In this document: positions 47,540 to 55,669 of the stretch, piece by piece | How positions within the stretch are numbered: position 1 is the stretch's first letter | How the letters are laid out: the number at the start of each line of letters is the position of its first letter | DNA from: Ramlibacter montanisoli | GTDB taxonomy: Bacteria > Pseudomonadota > Gammaproteobacteria > Burkholderiales > Burkholderiaceae_C | Assembly: GCF_013087525.1 (NCBI RefSeq) | Contig: NZ_JABFCS010000001.1 | Location: 496,001 to 560,000, forward strand | Length of the DNA stretch: 64,000 bases | Direction: 5' to 3' | Position numbers and translations under genes: made by a program | The notes under the pieces: model-generated | Databases searched by the model: none | Seen by the model: the letters and a program-made list of their open reading frames with translations, nothing else | What the model was told of the DNA's origin: nothing

Positions 47540-48451
47540 TCAGGCGTCCTGCGCCGGGCCCTCGTCGACGTGCGTGCCCGGGGCCATGCCGGGTTCGACC
47601 AGCGTCGGCGTGTTCTGCCGCAGGTCGGCCTTCTCGCCGGCGCTGGCGAACTTGCTGTACTTGCCCAGGATCTTCACCAGCTGGCCGTAGATCTTGGGGT
47701 TGCCGGCGACGCATTCGCGCTGTTCCAGGAAGTCGGCCTCGCCGGTGAAGTTGCCCACCAGCCCGCCCGCTTCGGTCACCAGCAGCGAACCGGCGGCAAC
47801 GTCCCAGGGCGACAGGCCGGTCTCGAAGAAGCCTTCGGTGAAGCCTGCGGCGACATAGGCGAGGTCGAGCGCCGCCGCGCCCGGGCGGCGCAGGCCGGCG
47901 GTGCGCTTCATGACGTCGGCCATCATGCGCAGGTAGATGTTGAAGTTGTCGCCCGGGCGGAAGGGGAAGCCGGTGGAGACCAGCGATTCCTTCAGCTGCG
48001 TGCGCTTGCTCACGCGGATGCGGCGGTCGTTGACATAGGCGCCGCGGCCGCGGGTGGCGGTGAAGAGGTCGTTGCGGGTGGGGTCGAAGATCACGGCCTG
48101 CTCGACGCGCCCCTTCACCAGCAGGGCGATGCTGATGCAGTAGACGGGGAAGCCGTGGATGAAGTTCGTCGTGCCGTCCAGGGGGTCGATCAGCCACACG
48201 TGATCGGAGCTCGCCTTGCCATGCTCGCGGCCGGACTCCTCGGCCCAGATGCCGTGGTCGGGATAGGCGGTCAGCAGCGTGTCGATGATCGCGCGTTCGC
48301 TGGCGTGGTCGACTTCGGTGACGAAGTCGTTGACCTGCTTCTGCGAGATGCGCACGGACTCGACGTCGAGCGCGGCCCGGTTGATGATCGCGCCGGCGGC
48401 GCGGGCGGCCTTGACGGCCACGTTGAGCATGGGATGCTGGTTGGACGACAT
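47540..48451 (-). CDS. suhB: inositol monophosphatase family protein (SuhB)
   Basis: 303 residues, Mg-dependent phosphatase with [10 protein letters not shown] and the signature [20 protein letters not shown] plus [20 protein letters not shown]. In enterobacteria SuhB also acts in rRNA antitermination. The start at [20 protein letters not shown] gives the usual N-terminus; the frame is open further upstream. The C-terminal tail of about 30 residues (DEGPAQDA) is longer than E. coli SuhB (267). Diverges from trmJ. Confidence 0.9.
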   Translation of the reverse strand: MSSNQHPMLNVAVKAARAAGAIINRAALDVESVRISQKQVNDFVTEVDHASERAIIDTLLTAYPDHGIWAEESGREHGKASSDHVWLIDPLDGTTNFIHGFPVYCISIALLVKGRVEQAVIFDPTRNDLFTATRGRGAYVNDRRIRVSKRTQLKESLVSTGFPFRPGDNFNIYLRMMADVMKRTAGLRRPGAAALDLAYVAAGFTEGFFETGLSPWDVAAGSLLVTEAGGLVGNFTGEADFLEQRECVAGNPKIYGQLVKILGKYSKFASAGEKADLRQNTPTLVEPGMAPGTHVDEGPAQDA

Positions 48452-48609
48452 GAGTTGTTGAAGAACTTCGGCCCCTGGGGGACGGGAGGCAGGCCGGCGA
48501 TGCGGCATGCCACGTTGGCCGCGATTTTACCGGGCGGGTGCGGCCGGCGCGCGGCAAGGTCTTGACGCCGGTCGTCCTACGTCCTTCCACGTACCGGACA
48601 ATGACGGGG

Positions 48610-49332
48610 ATGAGCACGCGCTTCGTCCTGATCCAGCCCAGCCACGCCGGCAACGTCGGCGCCGCCGCCCGCGCCCTGAAGGTGATGGGCTTCGACGACC
48701 TGGTGCTGGTGAAGCCGCGCTGGGAGGACGTGCTCACGCGCGACGAAACCGTCGAGCGGGCCAGCGGCGCCGTCGACGTGCTGCAGAAGGCGCGGGAGGT
48801 GGAGACGCTGGAGGAGGCGCTGCAAGGCATGACGCACGTCTGCGCCACGGTGATGACGCCGCGCGACTTCGGCCCGCCCACCTTCGGGCCGCGCGAGCAC
48901 CTGGCCGGCGTGGCGCGAGAAGGCCACCACGTGGCCTTCCTCTTCGGCTCGGAGCGCTATGGCATGCGCAACGAGGACGTGTACCGCTGCCACGCGGCCC
49001 TGCGCATCCCGGTGTCGCCGGACTATGGCTCGCTGAACCTGGCCGCAGCGATCCAGGTGATCGCCTACGAGTGGCGGATGGCGCTGGGCGGCTTCGAGCT
49101 GCCGCCCTCTCCCGGACCGCAGGCCGCGGACGCCGCGGCGGTGGCCGGCATGCTGCAGCACTGGGAAGAGGCGCTGGTGGCGATCGGCTTCCTCGACCCG
49201 GCGGCGCCCAAGAAGCTGATGCCCCGGCTGAACCAGCTGTTCAACCGCGCGCAGCCCACCCCTGAGGAAATCCACATCCTGCGTGGTGTCGCCAAGGCCA
49301 TGGCCGAAGCGGCCCGCAAGCCAAAGCCTTAG
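48610..49332 (+). CDS. trmJ: tRNA (Cm32/Um32) methyltransferase TrmJ
   Basis: 240 residues, SPOUT fold. [20 protein letters not shown] at the N-terminus, [19 protein letters not shown] and [20 protein letters not shown] form the SAM knot. 2'-O-methylates position 32 of tRNAs. An in-frame ATG at 48601 gives a 3-residue longer form. Followed 26 bases later by cysE. Confidence 0.87.
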   Translation: MSTRFVLIQPSHAGNVGAAARALKVMGFDDLVLVKPRWEDVLTRDETVERASGAVDVLQKAREVETLEEALQGMTHVCATVMTPRDFGPPTFGPREHLAGVAREGHHVAFLFGSERYGMRNEDVYRCHAALRIPVSPDYGSLNLAAAIQVIAYEWRMALGGFELPPSPGPQAADAAAVAGMLQHWEEALVAIGFLDPAAPKKLMPRLNQLFNRAQPTPEEIHILRGVAKAMAEAARKPKP

Positions 49333-49358
49333 ACTTGGCAGCACATCAGCTCGACACC

Positions 49359-50132
49359 ATGTTCAGCCGCCTGCGTTCCGACATCCAGTGCATCCTCGAC
49401 CGCGACCCTGCCGCGCGCAGCAAGTGGGAGGTGCTCACGTGCTATCCGGGCCTGCATGCGCTGGTGTTCCACCGGGGCGCCCACTGGCTGTGGAAGCGCG
49501 AGCTGCGCTGGCTGGCGCGCTTCACCTCGCACCTCTCGCGCTGGCTGACGGGCATCGAGATCCATCCCGGCGCGCAGATCGGCGACCGCGTGTTCATCGA
49601 CCACGGCATGGGCGTCGTGATCGGCGAGACGGCGGAGATCGGCGACGGCTGCACCATCTACCAGGGCGTGACGCTGGGCGGCACCTCGCTGTACAAGGGC
49701 ACCAAGCGGCATCCGACGCTCGGAAAGAACGTGGTGGTGAGCGCGGGCGCCAAGGTGCTGGGCGGCTTCACCGTGGGCGACGACGCCAAGATCGGCAGCA
49801 ACGCGGTGGTGATCAAGCCGGTGCCGGCGGGCGCGACCGCCGTGGGCATCCCGGCGCGCATCATCCAGGCGGAAGACACGGCGCGGCGCGAGGAAGCCGC
49901 GGCCAAGATGGGTTTTTCCGCGTATGGCATCACCGCCAACGACGACCCGCTGTCGCAGGCCATGAAGGGCCTGATCGACAACGCCGCCACGCAGGAACAC
50001 CAGATCGCGCTGCTCTGGCAGGCGATCGAGAAGCTGTCGGACCAGCGGCGCGGGGAACCGTGCGTGCCGCTGGATGCGAAGACGACGGAGGATTTCGAGA
50101 AGGAGAAGCTCACCCAGCTGGTGGGCAAGTGA
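49359..50132 (+). CDS. cysE: serine O-acetyltransferase
   Basis: 257 residues, first step of cysteine synthesis from serine. Starts [20 protein letters not shown]; left-handed beta-helix hexapeptides include [20 protein letters not shown] and [20 protein letters not shown]. The His in DHGMGVVIG and the acetyl-CoA site are intact. The C-terminus is longer and more charged than in short bacterial CysE. Converges on mog. Confidence 0.91.
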   Translation: MFSRLRSDIQCILDRDPAARSKWEVLTCYPGLHALVFHRGAHWLWKRELRWLARFTSHLSRWLTGIEIHPGAQIGDRVFIDHGMGVVIGETAEIGDGCTIYQGVTLGGTSLYKGTKRHPTLGKNVVVSAGAKVLGGFTVGDDAKIGSNAVVIKPVPAGATAVGIPARIIQAEDTARREEAAAKMGFSAYGITANDDPLSQAMKGLIDNAATQEHQIALLWQAIEKLSDQRRGEPCVPLDAKTTEDFEKEKLTQLVGK

Positions 50133-50135
50133 TCC

Positions 50136-50723
50136 TCACTTCACCCGGATCGCGCTCTTCGGCCGGAAGCCCTTGCACACCTCGTCGTTCGTCTCGAGGT
50201 AAGGCCCGCCGATCAAATCCACGCAATAGGGCACCGCGGCGAAGATTCCCGGCACCACCTGCCTGCCGTCCTCCTTCAGCCCTTCCAGCGTCTCCTGGAT
50301 GGACTTGGGTTGCCCCGGCAGGTTGAGCACCAGGCTCTTGCCGCGGATCACCGCGACCTGCCGCGACAGGATCGCGGTGGGCACGAAGCGCAGGCTGATC
50401 TGCCGCATCTGCTCGCCGAAGCCGGGCATTTCCTTGTCCGCGATCGCCAGCAGCGTCGCCTCGGGCGTGACGTCGCGCGGCGCCGGGCCGGTGCCGCCGG
50501 TGGTCAGCACCAGGGAGCAGCCGGCGTCCACCAGTTCGATCAGCGTCGCGCTGATGCGCTCCTTCTCGTCGGGGATCAGCCGCTCCTGGAAGGTGAGGGG
50601 GTTCTTCAGCGCGCGCCCCAGCCACTCCTTGAGCGCGGGCAGGCCCTTGTCCTCGTAGACGCCGCTGGAGGCGCGGTCGCTGATGGAGACGATGCCGATG
50701 GTGACGGGGTCGTGGTCAGCCAT
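50136..50723 (-). CDS. mog: molybdopterin adenylyltransferase
   Basis: 195 residues. GIVSISDRASSGVYEDKGLP, the nucleotide-binding LVLTTGGTGPAPRDVTPEAT and VLNLPGQPKSIQETLEGL are the MoaB/Mog motifs. Activates molybdopterin by adenylylation for molybdenum insertion. It overlaps the darP gene by 8 bases on the same strand. Confidence 0.89.
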   Translation of the reverse strand: MADHDPVTIGIVSISDRASSGVYEDKGLPALKEWLGRALKNPLTFQERLIPDEKERISATLIELVDAGCSLVLTTGGTGPAPRDVTPEATLLAIADKEMPGFGEQMRQISLRFVPTAILSRQVAVIRGKSLVLNLPGQPKSIQETLEGLKEDGRQVVPGIFAAVPYCVDLIGGPYLETNDEVCKGFRPKSAIRVK

Positions 50724-51336
50724 GTTCTTCCTCGTCCAGGGTGTCGCGCACGATCTGGAAGATCTCGCGGAAGGCGCGGCCGCGGCGCGGCGCCTGGCCC
50801 CTGGAGACTTCGTCCTGAGAAGGCGCGCCATCCTTGCGCGCCTGGCGGATCAGCGCGCGCAGCTGCTGCGAATCGGTTTCGGGATGCGACTGCAGCCAGG
50901 CCTGCAGCGCGTCGTCGCTGGCGATCAGGTCGTCGCGCCATTTCTCGGCCGCGTGCAGCGCCAGCGTCTGCTGGGCCGAGCCGCTGCGCTGTTCCTCCAG
51001 CGCGTCGCGGACGGACTGCAGCGTTTCCGGCTCCAGCTGCCGCATGAGCTTGCCCACGTACTGCAGCTGGCGGCGGCGGCCTTCGAAGTTGGTGATCTTC
51101 TTCAGGTCCGCCAGCGCGGTGAGCAGGCCCTCGGGCAGGGCCAGCTTCTCGAACAGGTCGCCGCGCAAGGTCAGCAGCGCTTCGCCGACCTTCTGCAGCT
51201 CGGTGCTTTCCTTCTTCAGTTCGGTGCGGCTCGGCTCGCCACCGGTCTGCTCGGCGCGCAGCTCGAGGTCGAGTTCGCTGCCTTCGGCGACGAAGTGGCC
51301 TTTGACGAAATAGCCTTTTTTGGGTTTGCGGGACAT
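50716..51336 (-). CDS. darP: ribosome-associated protein DarP (YjgA family)
   Basis: 206 residues, charged, helical. MSRKPKKGYFVKGHFVAEGS, ITNFEGRRRQLQYVGKLMRQ and a C-terminal RGRAFREIFQIVRDTL fit the YjgA/DarP family that assists large-subunit assembly. Diverges from pmbA with 68 bases between. Confidence 0.85.
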   Translation of the reverse strand: MSRKPKKGYFVKGHFVAEGSELDLELRAEQTGGEPSRTELKKESTELQKVGEALLTLRGDLFEKLALPEGLLTALADLKKITNFEGRRRQLQYVGKLMRQLEPETLQSVRDALEEQRSGSAQQTLALHAAEKWRDDLIASDDALQAWLQSHPETDSQQLRALIRQARKDGAPSQDEVSRGQAPRRGRAFREIFQIVRDTLDEEEHG

Positions 51337-51404
51337 GCGGGGGAGTTTGGAACGGCGGCTGCGCGGCCGTGGTGCGCTGCAATGCACAAGTATCATAGCC
51401 CGCC

Positions 51405-52781
51405 ATGAACAATACACCCGCGCAGGACGGAACCGGCTTCAGCTACAGCCGCACCGATTTCGAGGAACTGGTCGACTTTGCGCTGGAGCATGCCCGCAAG
51501 CTCGGAGCCACCGACGCGGGAGCGGAAGCCTCCGAGGGCTGCGGCCTGAGCGTGTCCGTGCGCAAGGGCGAGATGGAGACGGTGGAGCGCAACCGCGACA
51601 AGTCGCTGGGCATCACCGTGTACGTCGGCAGCCAGCGCGGCAATGCCAGCACCTCCGATTTCTCGCGGCCCGCCATCGAGCGCACGGTGCAGGCGGCCTA
51701 CGACATCGCCCGCTTCACCGCGCAGGACCCGGTGGCCGGCCTGCCCGAGCCCGAGGACATCGCGCCGCCGGAAGCGCACCCCGACCTGGACCTGTTCCAC
51801 CCCTGGGCCATCACCAGCGAACAGGCGGCCGAACTGGCGCTGCGCTGCGAACGCGCCGCCTTCGACACCGACGCCCGCATCACCAACAGCGAAGGCGCGG
51901 GCGTGTCGGCGCAGCAAAGCCATTTCTTCAGCGCGCACACGCACGGCTTTCGCGGCGGCTATGCCAGCTCGCGGCATTCGATCTCGGTCGCGCCGATCGC
52001 CGGCAAGGGCGAGGAGATGCAGCGCGACGCCTGGTACAGCTCGATGCGCTCGGCGCCCGAACTCGCTTCACCCGAGGTCGTGGGCCGCTATGCCGCGGAA
52101 CGGGCGCTGGCCCGCCTGCGGTCGCGCAAGATCAGCACGCGCGAATGCCCGGTGCTGTTCGAGTCGCCGCTGGCCGCCGGACTCCTGGGCGGCTACGTGC
52201 AGGCCACCAGCGGCGGCGCCCTCTATCGCAAGAGCACTTTCCTGGTCGACTCGCTGGGCAAGCAGGTGTTCGCCGACCACATCGACGTGCTCGAGGATCC
52301 CTTCGTGCGCCGCGGCAAGGGCAGCGCGCCCTTCGACGAGGAGGGCGTGCGCACCAAGCCGCGCAAGGTGGTGGATGGTGGCCGGGTCGAGGGCTACTTC
52401 CTCAGCAGCTACTCCGCCCGCAAGCTGGGCATGAAGACCACCGGCAACGCCGGCGGCTCGCACAACCTGACCCTGGCCTCGCGCCGCACGCAGCCGGGCG
52501 ACGACCTGCCGGAAATGCTGCGCAAGCTGGGCACCGGCCTGTTCGTCATCGAGCTGATGGGGCAGGGCATCAACTACGTGACCGGCGACTACTCGCGCGG
52601 CGCCAGCGGCTTCTGGGTGGAAAACGGGGAGATCGCCTATCCGGTGCAGGAGATCACCATCGCCGGCAACCTCAAGGACATGCTGATGGGGATCGAGGCC
52701 GTCGGCGCCGACGTGTACAACTACGGGGCGAAGACGGTGGGCTCGATCCTGATCAACCGGATGAAGGTGGCGGGGTCCTGA
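51405..52781 (+). CDS. pmbA: metalloprotease PmbA (TldE)
   Basis: 458 residues. Family hallmarks: GLSVSVRKGEMETVERNRDK, IELMGQGINYVTGDYSRGAS and GFWVENGEIAYPVQEITIAG. PmbA pairs with TldD, which carries the metal, to process peptides such as microcin and antitoxins. Clear ATG after TATCATAGCCCGCC. An inverted repeat follows its stop. Confidence 0.93.
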   Translation: MNNTPAQDGTGFSYSRTDFEELVDFALEHARKLGATDAGAEASEGCGLSVSVRKGEMETVERNRDKSLGITVYVGSQRGNASTSDFSRPAIERTVQAAYDIARFTAQDPVAGLPEPEDIAPPEAHPDLDLFHPWAITSEQAAELALRCERAAFDTDARITNSEGAGVSAQQSHFFSAHTHGFRGGYASSRHSISVAPIAGKGEEMQRDAWYSSMRSAPELASPEVVGRYAAERALARLRSRKISTRECPVLFESPLAAGLLGGYVQATSGGALYRKSTFLVDSLGKQVFADHIDVLEDPFVRRGKGSAPFDEEGVRTKPRKVVDGGRVEGYFLSSYSARKLGMKTTGNAGGSHNLTLASRRTQPGDDLPEMLRKLGTGLFVIELMGQGINYVTGDYSRGASGFWVENGEIAYPVQEITIAGNLKDMLMGIEAVGADVYNYGAKTVGSILINRMKVAGS

Positions 52782-52784
52782 CGG

Positions 52785-52863
52785 GGTGTTGGGGTGCGCT
52801 TCGCGCAGCCCAACCTACGGGACACCGCTGGGTAGGTTGGGCTCGCGCAGCGACCCCAACACC
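52785..52863. repeat. REP-like long inverted repeat
   Basis: Left arm starting GGTGTTGGGGTGCGCTTCGC ends at about 52817; right arm ends GCGACCCCAACACC at 52863, about 30 bp each with a 15-base loop and a few mismatches. It sits between converging pmbA and yqeY and could end transcripts both ways. A related single arm lies at 19757-19798. Confidence 0.82.
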
Positions 52864-52868
52864 AGAAA

Positions 52869-53318
52869 TCAACCCGCCAGCGCGGCCTTGACCGCCGCCG
52901 ACACCTGTCCCATGTCGGCCTTCCCCGCCAGCCGCTGCTTCACGGCGCCCATCACCTTGCCCATGTCCCCCGGCCCCTTGGCGCCCAGTTCCGCCACGAT
53001 CGCCTGCACTTCGGCCTGGACCTCGTCGGCCGACAGGCGCGCCGGCAGGTAGGCCTGCAGCACCACCACTTCCGCCTTTTCCTTGTCGGCCAGGTCCTGG
53101 CGGCCGGCCTTCTCGAAGGCCTCGATGCTGTCCTTGCGCTGCTTGAGCAGCTTGTCCACGATGCCCACCACCGCGGCATCGTCCAGTTCGACCCGCTCGT
53201 CCACTTCCTTCTGCTTGATGGCGGCGGTGAGCATGCGGATGGCGCCCAGGCGCTCGGCGTCCTTGGCGCGCATGGCGGCCTTCATGTCTTCGGTGATGCG
53301 TTCCTTGAGCGTGACCAT
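52869..53318 (-). CDS. yqeY: GatB/YqeY-domain protein
   Basis: 149 residues: MVTLKERITEDMKAAMRAKD, RLGAIRMLTAAIKQKEVDER, KGPGDMGKVMGAVKQRLAGK. Helical YqeY family, related to the tail of GatB and thought to bind tRNA. Usually sits between rpsU and dnaG; here rpsU is upstream but no dnaG follows. Confidence 0.88.
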   Translation of the reverse strand: MVTLKERITEDMKAAMRAKDAERLGAIRMLTAAIKQKEVDERVELDDAAVVGIVDKLLKQRKDSIEAFEKAGRQDLADKEKAEVVVLQAYLPARLSADEVQAEVQAIVAELGAKGPGDMGKVMGAVKQRLAGKADMGQVSAAVKAALAG

Positions 53319-53341
53319 GGTCGGATTCCTCGGTGAATATG

Positions 53342-53372
53342 AAAAAGCCCGCCTGGGCGTCCCCAGGCGGGC
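53342..53372 (-). terminator. terminator between rpsU and yqeY (proximal to yqeY)
   Basis: Stem GCCCGCCTGGG against CCCAGGCGGGC with a 4-base loop, preceded on this strand by five As, which are a T tract for minus-strand transcription. Confidence 0.85.
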
Positions 53373-53387
53373 AGCATCAGGAAAAAA

Positions 53388-53413
53388 GCCCGACTGGGCG
53401 TCCCCAGGCGGGC
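53388..53413 (-). terminator. terminator after rpsU
   Basis: A near-copy of the hairpin at 53342-53372 with one stem mismatch (GCCCGACTGGG), again with six As on the left. First of two terminators met by polymerase leaving rpsU. Confidence 0.85.
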
Positions 53414-53437
53414 TTTCGTGATGCTGTCAGCCGGGGC

Positions 53438-53649
53438 TCAGTAGAGCTTTTCGGCAGCTGCATGCTGCGAACGCGCTTGAAGTGGCGCTTCACGGCGGCT
53501 GCCTTCTTGCGCTTGCGCTCGGCGGTGGGCTTCTCGTAGAACTCGCGGGCACGCAGTTCGGTCAGCAGGCCCAGCTTCTCGATGGTGCGCTTGAAGCGGC
53601 GCAGGGCCACGTCGAACGGCTCGTTTTCCTTGACACGGATGGTCGTCAT
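53438..53649 (-). CDS. rpsU: 30S ribosomal protein S21 (frame broken near end)
   Basis: 70 residues: [20 protein letters not shown] and [20 protein letters not shown], the complete bS21 of betaproteobacteria. The frame breaks in the run of four Ts at 53448-53451 (As on the coding strand): with five it ends RSMQLPKKLY followed by TGA. As read, the ORF runs on for about 20 more residues into the terminator. S21 is essential in many bacteria, so this is a strong sign of sequencing error. Confidence 0.95.
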
Positions 53650-53754
53650 GAATTTCCGGATAACTTGTGGCGAACGAAGATCGAGGACGTCCGCCGGGGT
53701 TCCCCACCTGAAATGTCGATCAGGCCGGTGGGGGTTTGCCAGCAAAGCCCGAGA

Positions 53755-53782
53755 TTATAGCGTTGCCCGGCCGGGCAGCAAG
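53755..53782 (-). promoter_or_regulatory. sigma-70 promoter of rpsU
   Basis: Minus strand TTGCTG, 16 bases, TATAAT (a perfect -10), about 105 bases before the rpsU start. The best consensus promoter in the window. Confidence 0.82.
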
Positions 53783-54011
53783 ATGCCCTCCCGTACAGCC
53801 CGGCCATGGGGCTTTGAGCAGCCGCAAGAAGCGGAGGAATGTAAGGAGAAACCGTAAGCGAATTGCGCGGTATCAATTCGTTTCGGCCCGCGCTGCCCAT
53901 AGTTGGGCTTAGGCATGCATCGACCCGCGCGCAGGCTGTGGAGGCTGCCAGCGCGCGCATTCATTCAAATGCCAGCAGGACGATGCAACTGGCAGCAGCA
54001 AGAGGGGGCCC
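53783..54011. other. intergenic region before the sigma-54 activator
   Basis: No gene seen. A small perfect dyad, GCCCA-TAGT-TGGGC, is at 53895-53908 and AGAGGGGG before 54012 is the ribosome site of the activator. No promoter stands out for the plus strand. Confidence 0.4.
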
Positions 54012-55417
54012 ATGGCCCGAGAAGAAGTTGCCGTTGGTCCCGCGGGGACGCTCCCGCGGGTGATCGTGTACTCCACCGAGGCACGCGCACCGGTGGCCCA
54101 GACGCTGGCTGCTTCGCTGCAGTGCCAGGGACTGCAGGCGGAATGCGGCTCGCTCGCCGGGACGCCCGTGGCCAGCGACCTCGCCATCCAGGTGGCGGCA
54201 GAAGAAGACCTGCCACTGGCCTTGCGGCAGCTCGCCCTCCTGCGCGCCGTCGCGCCGGAGTGCCGGGTCATCGTCGCCAGCCTCGCGCTGTGCCCGGTCG
54301 GGCTCGCGCGCCTGCTCGATGGGGGAGCGGGGGATTTCCTGAGCATCCCCCGGACCCGCGCGAGATGGGGGTGCGCGTGCGCCGCATGCTGCGCCTGCCC
54401 TGCGGGGTTCCGGAGGGGGACGGGCCCGCGGACCAGGCCGCGCCGCACCCGGCCCTGCGCGCGCTCGTGGGCCACAGTCCGGCCTTCGTGCAGCAGGTCG
54501 CGCGCCTGCCGGTGTTCGCCCGCTACGACGCCAGCGTGATGATCCTGGGCGACACCGGCACGGGCAAGGAACTGTGCGCGCGCGCAATCCACTACCTTTC
54601 CGCCCGCGCCGACAATCCCTGGATCCCGGTGAACTGCGCCGCCATCCCGGCGGAACTGCTGGAGGCGGAGCTGTTCGGGCACGTGAAAGGCGCCTACACC
54701 GGCGCGCACGCCGCGCGGCCGGGGCTGGTGCGCGAGGCCGAGGGCGGCACGCTGTTCCTGGACGAGATCGATTCGCTGCCCCGCGCCGCGCAGGGAAAGC
54801 TGCTGCGCTTCCTGCAGGACAAGGAGTGCCGCGCGGTGGGCGCCGACACCGTGCAGCACGCGGACGTGCGCATCATCGCGGCCAGCAACCGCCCGCTCAT
54901 GCAACTGCGCGCGGACGGCGCGTTCCGGCAGGACCTGCTGTACCGCCTGAACGTGCTCACGCTGCACCTGCCCGCGCTGCGCGAGCGGCGCGCGGACATC
55001 GCGCAGCTCACGATGCACTTCGTCCGCGGCGCCGCGGTCCAGTGGCAACGGCCCGCGCCGACGCTCTCGGGTGACGCCCTGCAGCGGCTGATCTCGCACG
55101 ACTGGCCCGGCAACGTGCGCGAGCTGAAGAACGTGGTCGAGCGGGCCGTGCTGATGTGCGGCGGCGACACGCTGTCCGCCGCCGACATCGACCTCGACGG
55201 CACGGCCGGGGACGTCGCGGCCTGCGAGGACTCCTTCCGCATGGCCAAGGCGCGCATGGTGGAACACTTCGAGCGCGCCTTCATCCAGCAACTGCTGGCC
55301 AGCAACGGCGGCAACGTCACGCGCGCCGCGCAGGCCGCCAAGAAGAACCGGCGCGCCTTCTTCGAGCTGATGCGCAAGTACCGGATCGAGCCGGCGCCCT
55401 TCCGCGACTCGCAATGA
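54012..55417 (+). CDS. sigma-54-dependent transcriptional activator (frame broken once)
   Basis: About 468 residues. The N-terminal 125 residues resemble a receiver fold (RVIVYSTEARAPVAQTLAAS) but lack the phosphoacceptor Asp; DLAIQVAAEE takes its place. The frame breaks in the C run 54347-54351 (one short), then PPDPREMGVRVRRMLRLPCG continues. AAA+ domain: Walker A ILGDTGTGKELCARAI, sigma-54 loop GHVKGAYTGA (GAYTGA for the usual GAFTGA), Walker B GGTLFLDEIDSLPRA. Fis-type HTH SNGGNVTRAAQAAKKNRRAF. No kinase lies beside it. It precedes a -24/-12 promoter, so it probably drives the copper oxidase gene. Confidence 0.88.
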
Positions 55418-55463
55418 TGCGCGGGTCCCCCACACCCACCAGGGCATTTTTGTCCACCCCGCA

Positions 55464-55477
55464 CCCACAGGCGTGGG
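55464..55477. promoter_or_regulatory. candidate upstream activator site
   Basis: Perfect dyad CCCAC-AGGC-GTGGG about 93 bases before the -24 element, a distance typical for enhancer-binding proteins. No other copy was noticed, so this is only a candidate. Confidence 0.35.
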
Positions 55478-55569
55478 CGGCGCCCGCGGCGCCTGGCGCG
55501 CGGCAAACGGGAGGATGAATTTGTCCCACGGGCTCTCCCCTTCCCCAGCGGCGCAGGGCTGAACGGAGG

Positions 55570-55585
55570 TGGCAAGGAAGTTGCA
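55570..55585 (+). promoter_or_regulatory. sigma-54 (-24/-12) promoter
   Basis: TGGCAAG-GAAG-TTGCA fits the consensus TGGCACG-N4-TTGCW with the invariant GG and GC exactly 10 bases apart. The transcript should start near 55597, about 73 bases before the multicopper oxidase start. Confidence 0.82.
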
Positions 55586-55669
55586 TTGACCACGACTGGC
55601 GAGTTGTTTTCCGGCCGGCGGTAGGTGCGATCGCCGGTCGCAAATCCAGTCACCCCCAGGAGGATGATC

